Of a DNA stretch of 64,000 nucleotides, positions 42,876 to 52,062 are shown one piece after another (the first letter of the stretch is position 1; each line of letters starts with the position of its first letter). The notes under the pieces were generated by a model. That model ran no database searches, was not told the origin of the DNA, and saw only the letters and a program-made list of their open reading frames with translations. The stretch covers positions 914,001 to 978,000 of the forward strand of contig NZ_CP117229.1 of assembly GCF_028596125.1 (NCBI RefSeq). The letters are read 5' to 3'. The position numbers were made by a program, and so were the translations under genes. Origin of the DNA: Listeria innocua (lineage in GTDB: Bacteria > Bacillota > Bacilli > Lactobacillales > Listeriaceae).

Positions 42876-44237
42876 ATGAAACACTCAGATAACTATTATT
42901 TAACAAAAGCGAGCATTCCTAAAGCGATTGCTCACTTATCTATTCCAATGATGCTTGGGATGTCCGTTGGGGTCATTTATAATATTATCAATACATTCTT
43001 TATAGGGTTGTTGCATGATACGTCGATGTTAACAGCTGTGACACTCGGTTTACCAATGTTTACGATTTTAATGGCTATTGGGAATATGTTTGGTGTTGGC
43101 GGCGGGACGTACATTTCTCGTTTACTAGGGAAAGAAGACGGGATTAAGGCGAAGCAAGTATCGGCTTTTGTTTTATATGGAAGTTTGGTTTTAGGTATTA
43201 TATGCGCGATTATATTAGGCTTTTTAATTAATCCAGTTACTCATTTTCTAGGAGCAGACGCGACAAGTTTTTTACACACGAAAAATTATACATTGGTGCT
43301 TCTAATTTGTAGTCCTTTTATTATTGCTAACTTTGCTTTAGAGCAAGTCGTTCGGGCGGAGGGAGCTTCTCGTATTTCTATGAATGGGATGCTTATTGGT
43401 ACGCTTGTAAATTTAGTGTTTGATCCACTGCTTATTTTGTATTTTAATTTTAACGTTGTAGGTGCTGCAGTTTCAATTGGACTTGCAAGTACGGTTTCAC
43501 TTATTTATTATGCCTGGTATTTGGAGAAAAAAAGTGACTATTTATCCATTCGGTTTAAATGGTTTAAAGCAACGAAAGAAATCGTTCAAAATGTTTTTAA
43601 AATTGGCGTTTCAGAACTACTTTTATCATTATTCTTGATTGTTACTACACTTGTTTTAAATCATTATTCGATGATTTACGGGGAAGGCGTTGTTGCAGGT
43701 TTTGGGGTGGCACTACGAGTAGTTCAGTTACCAGAGTTTATTTGTATGGGGCTCTATATGGGAATTATTCCACTCTTAGCATATAACTTTAGTGCGGGAA
43801 ATATTGCACGGTTTGAAAAAGCGATTCGGTTTACAGCTGTTAGTATTGGCTTGATTGTGCTTGTGATTTCTAGTTTTGTATTTATCTTCCGTTTCCAAGT
43901 GATGCATTTATTTAGTGAAAATCAAAGTGTTATATCACTTGGGGTGCATATTATGGTTGCGATGCTGATTTCTTCTCTATTCAGTGGTTTTACTGGTCTC
44001 TTTACGAGTACTTTTCAAGCGATTGGGAAAGCTATTCCGGCTACGATTATGTCTGTTTCACAAGGAATTATTTTTATCCCAGTGATTATTTTGGGACAAC
44101 ATTATTTTGGTCTAATAGGCGTGATTTGGTCTTTAACAACAACAGAAATTCTTACTTGTTTAATCGGTGTGATTCTATTCACAATCCATAATATTAAAAT
44201 AGCCAGTAGCGCAAAAACTAAAGACTTGGCTGTTTAA
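42876..44237 (+). CDS. MATE family multidrug exporter
   Basis: 453-aa polytopic membrane protein of about 12 helices of the MATE (NorM/MepA-like) family, a cation-driven drug exporter. It has the conserved NIINTFFIGLLHDTSMLTAVTLGLPMFT and MFGVGGGTYISRLLGKEDG, plus PFIIANFALEQVVRAEGASRISMNGMLIG. It follows the MarR gene by 52 nt, a spacer that holds the second operator. Confidence 0.92.
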   Translation: MKHSDNYYLTKASIPKAIAHLSIPMMLGMSVGVIYNIINTFFIGLLHDTSMLTAVTLGLPMFTILMAIGNMFGVGGGTYISRLLGKEDGIKAKQVSAFVLYGSLVLGIICAIILGFLINPVTHFLGADATSFLHTKNYTLVLLICSPFIIANFALEQVVRAEGASRISMNGMLIGTLVNLVFDPLLILYFNFNVVGAAVSIGLASTVSLIYYAWYLEKKSDYLSIRFKWFKATKEIVQNVFKIGVSELLLSLFLIVTTLVLNHYSMIYGEGVVAGFGVALRVVQLPEFICMGLYMGIIPLLAYNFSAGNIARFEKAIRFTAVSIGLIVLVISSFVFIFRFQVMHLFSENQSVISLGVHIMVAMLISSLFSGFTGLFTSTFQAIGKAIPATIMSVSQGIIFIPVIILGQHYFGLIGVIWSLTTTEILTCLIGVILFTIHNIKIASSAKTKDLAV

Positions 44238-44258
44238 AAAGTTTGTGAGAAAAATTAG

Positions 44259-44288
44259 TTGACGAGAACTTCTAAATCATGGTATTAT
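44259..44288 (+). promoter_or_regulatory. Promoter of the riboswitch-terC unit
   Basis: TTGACG (44259-44264), an 18-nt spacer and TATTAT (44283-44288), about 230 nt before the coding region. Confidence 0.65.
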
Positions 44289-44295
44289 TCTCTAG

Positions 44296-44459
44296 GTAAT
44301 CATATATCGTTCTTTGACAAATGTCAGAGGGGAGTAGCGCTGATTAGCTTTTAATCAGGATAAAGTCGTCATTACATGATAGAGATATCATCGGTTTTAT
44401 CACATTTAACTTTAAATGTTAGCGAGACCTTTGCCTTTACGGGCAGGTCTCGCTTTTTT
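44296..44459 (+). ncRNA. yybP-ykoY manganese riboswitch
   Basis: The leader contains the conserved AGAGGGGAGTAGC (44326-44338), a hairpin-rich middle with AAAGTCGTCA, and ends in AGCGAGACCTTTGCC paired to GGCAGGTCTCGCT with T6 (44421-44459). These are hallmarks of the yybP-ykoY class, which binds Mn2+ and controls TerC-type exporters, as in Bacillus ykoY. The terminator hairpin implies a transcriptional switch, anti-terminated by Mn2+. The 5' boundary is inferred. Confidence 0.88.
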
Positions 44460-44517
44460 GTTTCTTCAAAATAGGAGATCTTTGACATTTTAATAGAACA
44501 AAGGAGGAAAAGAATTA

Positions 44518-45285
44518 GTGGATACAGCAATGATTTTAGAGTACGGATGGGTATTACTTGTCCTAATCGGTCTTGAGGGGATTTTAGCAGCGGATAATGC
44601 AGTAGTTATGGCTGTTATGGTAAAACATCTCCCAGATAAACAACAGAAAAAAGCGTTATTTTATGGATTGATGGGTGCCTTTGTTTTCCGTTTTGGCGCA
44701 TTATTCTTAATTTCCTTTTTGGCAAACGTTTGGCAAGTTCAAGCGCTTGGTGCCGCATATTTACTATATATTGCGATTAGTCACATTTGGAAACATGCAA
44801 AAGGAAAAGACGGAGAAAAAGAGAAGAAGGAAAAAGCTGGCTCTGGTTTTTGGATGACAGTTCTAAAAGTAGAGATTGCAGATATTGCGTTTGCGATTGA
44901 TTCCATGCTTGCGGCAGTAGCCCTTGCCATTACGCTTCCAGAAACAGGATGGGGACACATTGGGGGAATTGATACCGGGCAATTTGCGATTATGTTCTTA
45001 GGTGGACTTGTTGGCCTAATTATTATCCGTTTTGCAGCAACTCAATTTGTTAAATTACTAAAAAGCTATCCAAGTCTCGAAACAGCCGCATTTTTAATTG
45101 TTGGTTGGGTAGGCGTGAAGCTAGTTATTTATACATTAGCACACCCTAGTCTTGGCGTAATTCCACACAGCTTCCCTGAATCAACACTTTGGAAATTGAT
45201 TTTCTGGGGCGTGATGATTCTGATTATTCTATGGGGATGGTTCGTTTCCTACCGTAGTAAGAAAAAAACAGAAACAACTAAATAA
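44518..45285 (+). CDS. TerC family membrane protein (first paralogue)
   Basis: 255-aa integral membrane protein of the TerC/YkoY family, with about seven helices and metal-coordinating acidic motifs LEGILAADNAVVMAVMV and EIADIAFAIDSMLAAV. Such proteins export Mn2+ and can also supply metal to exported enzymes. It starts at GTG after AAGGAGG and is controlled by the Mn2+ riboswitch. Confidence 0.92.
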   Translation: MDTAMILEYGWVLLVLIGLEGILAADNAVVMAVMVKHLPDKQQKKALFYGLMGAFVFRFGALFLISFLANVWQVQALGAAYLLYIAISHIWKHAKGKDGEKEKKEKAGSGFWMTVLKVEIADIAFAIDSMLAAVALAITLPETGWGHIGGIDTGQFAIMFLGGLVGLIIIRFAATQFVKLLKSYPSLETAAFLIVGWVGVKLVIYTLAHPSLGVIPHSFPESTLWKLIFWGVMILIILWGWFVSYRSKKKTETTK

Positions 45286-45295
45286 TTTTAACTGA

Positions 45296-45325
45296 CCAGA
45301 AGTGCAAATGTGTACTTCTGGTTTT
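45296..45325 (+). terminator. Weak terminator between the two terC genes
   Basis: CCAGAAGTGCA pairs with TGTACTTCTGG with one wobble and is followed by only TTTT. Read-through is likely. Confidence 0.5.
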
Positions 45326-45386
45326 ACATACAACCAGATGCTGAAAACACAATTTTATGATAGAGTAGAAGGATGGTGAATGAGGA

Positions 45387-46154
45387 ATGGATGTTTCTAT
45401 TTGGGGAGAATATGCGTTAGTTTTCCTCGTTTTAGTAGTACTCGAGGGAATTCTTTCCGCAGATAATGCCGTAGTTATGGCAGTAATTGTTAAAGGTTTG
45501 CCGCACGATAAACAACGAAAAGCCTTATTTTATGGGTTAGTTGGTGCATTTGTTTTCCGCTTTGTTGCACTATTTTTAATTTCATTTTTAGTAAAAATTT
45601 GGGAAATACAAGCTATCGGCGCGGTTTATTTATTGTACTTAGCAATCAAGCATATGTGGCGCCTTAAAAAAGGTAAGCAAGAAGAAGTCAAAGAAGCATC
45701 AGAAGCCAAATCAACTTCCTTTTGGGGTGTAGTTGCTCGTGTTGAGTTGACTGACATTGCTTTTGCACTGGATTCCATGTTAGCTGCAGCAGCACTTGTT
45801 GTTACTTTACCAGATTTAGGGAATTTTGATATTGGGGGAATGAACGGTGGACAATTTATCGTGATGTTCCTTGGTGGTATTGCAGGACTTGTTGTAATTC
45901 GTTTTGCAGCCACACAAGTTGTTAAATTATTAGAGCGTTACCCTACACTTGAAACAGCAGCGTTTTTAATTGTCGGTTGGGTAGGTGTGAAAATGGCGGT
46001 CTTAACGCTAGCACATCCATCTGTTGCAATTATTCCAGAAGATTTTCCGGATTCAGCGGTTTGGAAGCTGACATTCTGGTCGGTTATGATAATTATAGGT
46101 TTGGGTGGTTATATCATTGCGAGAAAAAAAGAGAAGAAAACCAAAAGAGTTTGA
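45387..46154 (+). CDS. TerC family membrane protein (second paralogue)
   Basis: 255-aa paralogue of the gene at 44518, the same length and conserved from LEGILSADNAVVMAVIVKGLPHDKQRKALFYG to VKLLERYPTLETAAFLIVGWVGVK. The metal motif ELTDIAFALDSMLAAA is intact. No riboswitch lies in its 101-nt leader, so control must come from read-through or a separate promoter. The K+ channel gene follows without a spacer. Confidence 0.9.
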   Translation: MDVSIWGEYALVFLVLVVLEGILSADNAVVMAVIVKGLPHDKQRKALFYGLVGAFVFRFVALFLISFLVKIWEIQAIGAVYLLYLAIKHMWRLKKGKQEEVKEASEAKSTSFWGVVARVELTDIAFALDSMLAAAALVVTLPDLGNFDIGGMNGGQFIVMFLGGIAGLVVIRFAATQVVKLLERYPTLETAAFLIVGWVGVKMAVLTLAHPSVAIIPEDFPDSAVWKLTFWSVMIIIGLGGYIIARKKEKKTKRV

Positions 46155-46173
46155 ATATGATCAAGAAGTAAAA

Positions 46174-47532
46174 TTGCGCAGAAGATTAAAACTGGTGTTA
46201 GCGCGTATGACACCCGTTCAAGTAATTATCGCGTATTATTTTATTGCGGTTACGATTTCTACTATCGTCTTAAGTTTGCCGTTCACTTTACAAAAAGGGG
46301 TTAAGGTGTCGTTTATTGATACTCTATTCACAGCGGCGAGTTCTGTTAGTGTTACCGGGCTTGCGACAGTAGATGTTAGCCAGACGTATAGTACTGCTGG
46401 AATTTGGGTCTTAATGGCGATTTTCCAAATTGGTGGACTGGGTGTTATGATGATTAGCACATTCTTCTATTTGATTTTGAAGAGACGGATTGGACTGAAA
46501 CAGCGCCAACTTATTATGACAGATACGAATCAATTTACGATGAGTGGAATGGTTCGGATGTTGCGCGAAATTCTTGTCTTGATTTTTGGAATTGAATTAG
46601 TGGGCGCGTTGATTTTAGGGATTTATTTTATCCCGCTGTATCCTAATTTTTGGGAAGCGATGTTCCAAGGTTTATATAACTCAGTTTCGCTTGTTACCAA
46701 TGCTGGTGTGGATATTACTGGTAAATCGCTAATACCATTCGCAAATGATTATTTTGTCCAATTTATTTCGATATTACTAATTATTGCTGGTGCGATTGGG
46801 TTTCCGGTTTTACTGGAAACAAGACGATTTTTATTTGAGAAAAATACGCTAATACCGTTTCGTTTTTCGTTGTTTGTAAAGGTGACTACACTTACTTATT
46901 TTGTACTTTTGATTGTCGGCGGCTTACTCATTTGGTTGTTTGAATACAATCACTTCTTTAGTGGCAAAAGTTGGGACTTTGGTTTCTTTAACTCGATGTT
47001 CTTATCGGCGACATCCAGAAGTGCTGGACTCCAAACAATGGACAGCGGGGCGCTTTCAGTTTCTACCCTTTTACTTGTGTCGTTCTTGATGTTTATCGGA
47101 GCTTCGCCAAGTTCTGTTGGTGGTGGGATACGAACGACTACTTTTGCGATTACCATTTTATTTATTTATTCGGTTATTCGCGGTCGGAAACATGTTTATA
47201 TTTTTGGGCGAGAATTGCATCAAGAAGATGTTCGCAAGTCGCTTGCCGTCACGCTTGTTGCAGGATTTCTCAGTATTTCTGCTATAGTCATACTTATGCA
47301 GACAGAAACGGCCTCGCTCATTTCAGTTATTTTTGAAGTGTTCTCGGCGTTTGGAACGTCAGGTTTATCAGTTGGTTTGACGCCTGATTTGTCCACCCCA
47401 GGTAAATTAATTATTATCGTCTTGATGTTCATTGGACGGGTTGGCATCATGTATTCGATGCTTAGTTTAAGAAATAAAAATCAACCTAAAAATGCTATTC
47501 GATTACCAAAAGAAAAAATTATTACTGGCTAA
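46174..47532 (+). CDS. KtrB/TrkH-type potassium uptake protein
   Basis: About 452-aa channel-forming subunit of a Ktr-type K+ transporter. It has four M1-P-M2-like repeats with filter-like segments (ASSVSVTGLATVD, NAGVD, SATSRSAGLQT, SAFGTSGLSVG). The start is uncertain: TTG 46174 has a weak AAGAAG; an earlier GTG at 46105 would overlap the terC gene by 50 nt; ATG 46208 is a third option. The KtrA/KtrC partner is not in this window. Confidence 0.88.
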   Translation: MRRRLKLVLARMTPVQVIIAYYFIAVTISTIVLSLPFTLQKGVKVSFIDTLFTAASSVSVTGLATVDVSQTYSTAGIWVLMAIFQIGGLGVMMISTFFYLILKRRIGLKQRQLIMTDTNQFTMSGMVRMLREILVLIFGIELVGALILGIYFIPLYPNFWEAMFQGLYNSVSLVTNAGVDITGKSLIPFANDYFVQFISILLIIAGAIGFPVLLETRRFLFEKNTLIPFRFSLFVKVTTLTYFVLLIVGGLLIWLFEYNHFFSGKSWDFGFFNSMFLSATSRSAGLQTMDSGALSVSTLLLVSFLMFIGASPSSVGGGIRTTTFAITILFIYSVIRGRKHVYIFGRELHQEDVRKSLAVTLVAGFLSISAIVILMQTETASLISVIFEVFSAFGTSGLSVGLTPDLSTPGKLIIIVLMFIGRVGIMYSMLSLRNKNQPKNAIRLPKEKIITG

Positions 47533-47536
47533 AATA

Positions 47537-47571
47537 AAATCCTTTCTGCAAAACGCGGAAAGGATTTTTTT
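47537..47571 (+). terminator. Terminator of the K+ transporter gene
   Basis: AAATCCTTTC pairs with GAAAGGATTT, followed by T7. Confidence 0.9.
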
Positions 47572-47575
47572 GGCA

Positions 47576-47606
47576 TTAAAAACCCCTAACCAATTTGATT
47601 AGGGGA
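47576..47606 (-). terminator. Terminator of the DUF4064-like gene
   Basis: On the minus strand CCCCTAATC / GGTTAGGGG is followed by TTTTT. It lies next to the plus-strand terminator of the convergent gene. Confidence 0.8.
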
Positions 47607-47612
47607 TAATAA

Positions 47613-47981
47613 TTAATATTTTGATTTTGGAATTGGTCTTCTGAAAATTCCCATTAAACCAGTTAGTGTAATTAAGATACCTGATACAATCCAAGCAGTA
47701 CCAATAACAAAGAATAAAACGATACCGATAACTACTAAGATAACACCCCAACCGCGAGGAGCTGATTTAATTAAGAGAGAAGCAATTAATGCAACTACTG
47801 AGGCAATTAAAGTAATCCACCCTAGATTTGCCAACTCATTTCCTAGTTCACCTGGTAAATAAGTAAATGTCTGTATATAATCTGTGACTGAATCTCCATA
47901 ATTAATAATCCAAAAACCAACTACAATCCCAATGATGGAGCCAATTAATCCGATAATAACTTCTGGCTTTCTTGAGCCCAT
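47613..47981 (-). CDS. DUF4064-like membrane protein
   Basis: 122-aa membrane protein with about four hydrophobic segments (VIIGLIGSIIGIVVGFWII, LGWITLIASVVALIASLLI, GVILVVIGIVLFFVIG, WIVSGILITLTGLMGIF) and one hydrophilic loop. The layout is similar to the 152-aa protein at 9564. AAAAGGAGG precedes the ATG. A sigma-B-like promoter lies in the last codons of the upstream gene. Function unknown. Confidence 0.75.
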   Translation of the reverse strand: MGSRKPEVIIGLIGSIIGIVVGFWIINYGDSVTDYIQTFTYLPGELGNELANLGWITLIASVVALIASLLIKSAPRGWGVILVVIGIVLFFVIGTAWIVSGILITLTGLMGIFRRPIPKSKY

Positions 47982-48010
47982 AATAAAACCTCCTTTTTCT
48001 ATCTATACGT

Positions 48011-49042
48011 TTAATAACTTTCCCGCTTTGTTAATCGGCTAAACACGTTATAGAGCATTGAAGCACGAAGCTCAATCACTGGCTGAACAACTGTTTTTAC
48101 CAATCGGCTGGATAATAACACCGTCAAACCAAAAGTAATTCCAAATAATAGTAAAAACGTAGACGGGCTATATTGAAAGTCAGTTTGGCCACCTTCACGA
48201 AAGAACTTAATAAAGAAGCCATGTAACAAATAAACATATAACGTATTTTTACCCCATTTAGTAAAAAATAACCTTTTTTGTGGGATAAAACTGAAAAAAG
48301 CAGCGATAGAGCAAAAACTAATCATGTAGACGAGCGCGCGAATGAAAAGACCAAGCGACTTCACTTCGACAAAGTTAGCATATGGTTTTGATCCTAAAAA
48401 CCATTTATCGTTTAGATTCGGATGCATGGTAATAAAAATCAGTAATAATACAACGAAAATACCCCCAATAATAGAAGCTATATGCGTTTTAAGAAAGTAA
48501 AAATGTTCCTTTTTTAAAAAGTAGCCTACTAAGAAGAATGGGAAGAAGACAAGGGTTCTAGATAAACTTAAATAACCACCAATAATATCAAAGTATCCAG
48601 CAACCAGTCCTAATAAAAGCGCAATACTCACAGACTTCCAAGGTTTGATTTTTGAAAAAACAAGCAACATTAAATTCCAGAAAAATAAACTGAGTAAAAA
48701 CCAAAGCGACCATTCTGGATCTAAAAATTTAATAGAAAGATTCTCCTTATTTAAAAGAAAATAGTAAAAAATACTGTAGATTAGTTGGAAAAAAACATAT
48801 GGTAAAATTAACTTTTTCATCGTCTTTTTTAAATATCCTGGCTTACCAAAACTTTTAGCAAAAAAACCAGAGATTAGTATAAAGGCAGGCATATGGAAAG
48901 TGTAAATATAAATGTAAAGGACACGAACCCCAGCATATTCTGCAATAAATGTTTGAAGAAAATGCCCGAATACGACTAAGAAAATTAAAATAAACTTAGC
49001 ATTATCGAAGTAACTTTCCCGTTTAACCTCGGTTTGCTCCAT
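48011..49042 (-). CDS. Acyltransferase family 3 membrane protein (YkrP-like)
   Basis: About 343-aa membrane protein with ten hydrophobic helices. The opening RESYFDNAKFILIFLVVFGHFLQ is typical of the OafA/YkrP acyltransferase-3 family, which moves acyl groups to surface glycans; FHMPAFILISGFFAKSF is a second family motif. The likely start is the second Met at 49042, 9 nt after AAAGGA. The acceptor is unknown. Confidence 0.85.
   Translation of the reverse strand: MEQTEVKRESYFDNAKFILIFLVVFGHFLQTFIAEYAGVRVLYIYIYTFHMPAFILISGFFAKSFGKPGYLKKTMKKLILPYVFFQLIYSIFYYFLLNKENLSIKFLDPEWSLWFLLSLFFWNLMLLVFSKIKPWKSVSIALLLGLVAGYFDIIGGYLSLSRTLVFFPFFLVGYFLKKEHFYFLKTHIASIIGGIFVVLLLIFITMHPNLNDKWFLGSKPYANFVEVKSLGLFIRALVYMISFCSIAAFFSFIPQKRLFFTKWGKNTLYVYLLHGFFIKFFREGGQTDFQYSPSTFLLLFGITFGLTVLLSSRLVKTVVQPVIELRASMLYNVFSRLTKRESY
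48019..48044 (-). promoter_or_regulatory. Sigma-B-like promoter inside the acyltransferase 3' end
   Basis: On the minus strand GTTTAG (48044-48039), a 14-nt spacer and GGGAAA (48024-48019), 38 nt before the start of the DUF4064-like gene. Confidence 0.6.
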
Positions 49043-49229
49043 AAAAAACATTCCTTTCTATTCTAAGTTGGAAATATCTTGTTTTATTTTACCCTAGAAT
49101 CTGTAACGAATATCCAACAGTTCGATAACAAAAGGTATCAAATATTAATAGGCGATGACATACGTTTGCGCATTATTAAAAGAAGTGCTATCTTTAGAGC
49201 AATATCATATTCGGAGGGAAGTATGGAAG

Positions 49230-49709
49230 ATGTTGAAACAAACAAGCGATTCGCCGGTGGGTACGTTGTTTATCATAATAGAGGATGCGCATATTACAAA
49301 GATTTCATACGATGAGCCGACTAATTGGGAAATTTTAGCGGGAGAGAAGGGCGAGATAGCAATATATCAGCAGCTTCTAGAACAATTAGCAGGTTATTTT
49401 GAAGGAGAGCGGGAAGTATTTGATTTACCAATTTTCTTGCAAGGAACTCCTTTTCAACAGCGTGTTTGGCAAGCACTTAGTGAAATTCCATACGGGGTAG
49501 TTGTTAGTTATAAAGATATAGCAATAGCTGCTGGGAGTCCAAAAGCAGTGCAAGCAGTGGGGCAAGCTAATCGCGCTAATCCTATTCCTATACTTATTCC
49601 ATGTCATAGGTGTGTGAAAAGTGATGGGGCGCTTGGTGGGTATAACGGAGCGGACATTGATAAGAAGCAATATTTACTTGCATTAGAAAAAGGCTTGCGT
49701 TTAAGTTAA
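49230..49709 (+). CDS. ogt: O6-methylguanine-DNA methyltransferase
   Basis: About 159-aa suicide repair enzyme that takes methyl groups from O6-methylguanine onto its Cys in the IPCHRCVKSDG motif. The DNA-binding part includes GTPFQQRVWQALSEIPYGVVVSYKDIA and the Asn-rich turn VGQANRANPIPI. I start at ATG 49230 (MLKQTSDSPVGTL), 11 nt after GGAGGG; an earlier in-frame start would add 25 residues not seen in the family. Confidence 0.92.
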   Translation: MLKQTSDSPVGTLFIIIEDAHITKISYDEPTNWEILAGEKGEIAIYQQLLEQLAGYFEGEREVFDLPIFLQGTPFQQRVWQALSEIPYGVVVSYKDIAIAAGSPKAVQAVGQANRANPIPILIPCHRCVKSDGALGGYNGADIDKKQYLLALEKGLRLS

Positions 49710-49723
49710 CGCAAGCCTTTTTT
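49691..49723. terminator. Bidirectional terminator between ogt and clpE
   Basis: AGGCTTGCGTT pairs perfectly with AACGCAAGCCT. It includes the last codons of ogt. Confidence 0.9.
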
Positions 49724-49724
49724 A

Positions 49725-51899
49725 TTAAACTGTTACTTGTTCAGTTATAACGATATTTTTATCGTCATTTAGTGTGGCATTTAATTTTTTCGCTTCTGGT
49801 TGATCAATTAAACTATCGGCAATCGCATCTTCTAAGTGTTCTTGGATTGTGCGGCGAAGTGGTCTAGCACCAAATTTAGGGTCATATCCAAGCTCGATTA
49901 AATGTTCTTTAACTTCTTTAGAAACGTCTATAGTTACTCCTTCTTGTGCGAGCATTGAATTTAAGTCAACGAGCATTAAGTCGATAATTTGTACTAAATC
50001 ATCTTTTTCAAGAGATTTAAATTCAATAACGCTATCTAGACGGTTTAAAAATTCTGGTTTAAAGTATGCGCCTAGTTTTGCAAGGATATCTGAGCCTTTT
50101 TCAAGTTTATTGTCAGTTGCTGTATTAAAGCCAACAGAAGCTTCTGTATCAGTCGTACCAGCATTACTTGTCATGATAATCACTGTATCTTTAAAGCTTA
50201 CTGTGCGTCCTTGAGAATCAGTTAGACGTCCATCCTCTAGAATTTGTAAAAACATATGTTGTACATCCGGGTGTGCTTTTTCAATTTCGTCTAAAAGGAT
50301 GATGCTATAAGGATTACGACGAACTTTTTCAGTTAATTGACCAGCTTCTTCGTGACCAACATAGCCTGGAGGAGAACCGATTAATTTAGAGACGCTGTGT
50401 TTTTCCATGAATTCACTCATATCTAAACGAATCATCGCTTCACTTGTACCAAATAATTCACGAGCAAGTGTGCGACCAAGTTCTGTTTTTCCGACACCAG
50501 TAGGTCCGACGAATAAGAACGAACCAATTGGACGATTTTTAGCTTTTAACCCAACACGGCTACGACGAATTGCTTTTGCTACTTTTTTCACGGCATCATC
50601 TTGACCGATTACTTTTCCGGTTAAGTTGCTTTCTAGGTTTTTCATTTTGGATTGTTCGTCTTCTTGTAAACGTCCTACTGGAATACCAGTTTTTTCTTCA
50701 ATAATCGCTTGAATATCAGAAGATTGAATAACTGGCCGTTCTGAAAAGGAGTTACTAGTTTTATTTTCTTCAAGTCGAGTAATTTCGTCCCGAACTTTGG
50801 CTGCTTTTTCGTAGTCTTCCATTTGAAGGGCTTGGTTTTTTTCTTCTTCTAAACGAGCAACACGTTCACTAACGGTGTTTTCATCCAATTTTTCAATAGA
50901 TAGATTGTATTTTGAACCAACTTCATCCATTAAATCAATCGCTTTATCTGGCAAATGACGGTCTTGAATGTAGCGAGAGCTTAATTCAACCGCTGCTTTT
51001 AAAGCTTCCGGAGAATAAACAACTTCATGGAAATCTTCATATTTGGATTTCAAGCCATTTAAAATAGTAAGTGTTTCTTCGGTAGAAGGTTCATTCACCG
51101 TTACTGGTTGGAAACGACGCTCAAGTGCAGCATCTTTTTCGATAGTACGATATTCTTTTAGCGTTGTTGCACCAATCATTTGTAAGTCACCGCGAGCTAA
51201 GGCTGGTTTTAAAATATTTCCTGCGTCCATTGAACCTTCTGCGGATCCAGCGCCGACAATTGTGTGCACTTCATCAATAAACAAGATGGTGTTTTTGCGT
51301 TCTTGTAATTCTTTAATTAATTGTTTCATTCGTTCTTCAAACTGTCCGCGGATTCCAGTTCCAGAAACGAGAGAAGCAACATCTAGTAAGATAACTTCTT
51401 TGTTCATTAACTTACTTGGAACTTCACCTGCGACAATTGCATTTGCAAGTCCTTCGACAACCGCAGTTTTACCAACACCTGGTTCACCGATAAGGACAGG
51501 ATTGTTTTTATTACGACGATTCAAGATTTCGATGACACGTTTAATTTCTTTGTCACGACCAATTACTGGATCGAGTTGATCGTTTTTCGCCATATCTGTT
51601 AAGTTTGTTCCAAATTCATCTAGTAAGCCGTTTCCAGCGCCACCAGTTTGTGTTTGTACTTGTGCGTTTCTTTGACTTTGTTGTTCACGGCTTGCTTGGT
51701 TTGCAGCGCCACTTAGTTGACGGAAAATATCATCGAACGGGGAACCGCCAGCACCTGGAAATTCATTTGCCCCAAAGTTTGCTTGATTTCTAACTTCTGC
51801 GTAACAAGAGGCACAAAGCGGCATTTCTACACGCTTGCCGTTAATATTCATATATAGTTGGATTGTTGCTTGATTTTGATTGCATTTTTCACAGTTCAT
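49725..51899 (-). CDS. clpE: ATP-dependent Clp protease ATP-binding subunit ClpE
   Basis: 724-aa Hsp100 chaperone that works with ClpP. It has an N-terminal zinc finger ([10 protein letters not shown]... CASCYAEV), a linker rich in Gln, then two AAA+ domains: Walker [14 protein letters not shown] and [17 protein letters not shown]-like segment ([25 protein letters not shown]) lies between them, as in ClpE and unlike ClpC. In Listeria it is CtsR-controlled and needed for virulence and long-term survival under stress. Confidence 0.96.
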   Translation of the reverse strand: MNCEKCNQNQATIQLYMNINGKRVEMPLCASCYAEVRNQANFGANEFPGAGGSPFDDIFRQLSGAANQASREQQSQRNAQVQTQTGGAGNGLLDEFGTNLTDMAKNDQLDPVIGRDKEIKRVIEILNRRNKNNPVLIGEPGVGKTAVVEGLANAIVAGEVPSKLMNKEVILLDVASLVSGTGIRGQFEERMKQLIKELQERKNTILFIDEVHTIVGAGSAEGSMDAGNILKPALARGDLQMIGATTLKEYRTIEKDAALERRFQPVTVNEPSTEETLTILNGLKSKYEDFHEVVYSPEALKAAVELSSRYIQDRHLPDKAIDLMDEVGSKYNLSIEKLDENTVSERVARLEEEKNQALQMEDYEKAAKVRDEITRLEENKTSNSFSERPVIQSSDIQAIIEEKTGIPVGRLQEDEQSKMKNLESNLTGKVIGQDDAVKKVAKAIRRSRVGLKAKNRPIGSFLFVGPTGVGKTELGRTLARELFGTSEAMIRLDMSEFMEKHSVSKLIGSPPGYVGHEEAGQLTEKVRRNPYSIILLDEIEKAHPDVQHMFLQILEDGRLTDSQGRTVSFKDTVIIMTSNAGTTDTEASVGFNTATDNKLEKGSDILAKLGAYFKPEFLNRLDSVIEFKSLEKDDLVQIIDLMLVDLNSMLAQEGVTIDVSKEVKEHLIELGYDPKFGARPLRRTIQEHLEDAIADSLIDQPEAKKLNATLNDDKNIVITEQVTV

Positions 51900-51943
51900 A
51901 GTTAATTTCCTCCTTTTAAAAATGAGAAATGAAAGGCCTTGAC

Positions 51944-51961
51944 TTTGACTATCTTTGACCT
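51944..51961 (-). promoter_or_regulatory. CtsR operator 1 of clpE
   Basis: On the minus strand AGGTCAAAGATAGTCAAA, close to the CtsR heptad repeat RGTCAAA-N3-RGTCAAA. It lies 10 nt downstream of the -10. Confidence 0.85.
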
Positions 51962-51970
51962 TATGAATTA

Positions 51971-51999
51971 ATTATATACTGACCTATTTTGACTTTCAA
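51971..51999 (-). promoter_or_regulatory. clpE promoter with second CtsR operator
   Basis: TTGAAA (51999-51994), a 17-nt spacer and TATAAT (51976-51971). A second CtsR-type box, AGTCAAAATAGGTCAG (51994-51979), fills the spacer between them. Confidence 0.85.
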
Positions 52000-52022
52000 G
52001 TATTTTGCTTCAAATTTTTCAT

Positions 52023-52053
52023 AAAAAAACATTCCTATAAAAAAGGAATGTTT
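52023..52053 (-). terminator. Terminator of the CPBP gene
   Basis: On the minus strand AAACATTCC / GGAATGTTT followed by TTTT. Confidence 0.8.
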
Positions 52054-52062
52054 CTAAGTTTT

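Noticed and set aside
45977-46171. Short ORF across the terC-ktrB junction
   Set aside because: It is the third frame of terC, has no RBS and shows no protein-like pattern.
49079-49315. ORF over the ogt 5' end
   Set aside because: It includes the RBS and first codons of ogt in another frame and matches no family.
51043-51579. 178-codon plus-strand ORF inside clpE
   Set aside because: It is the antisense of the first AAA+ domain; Ser/Pro-rich low-complexity composition is typical of shadow frames.
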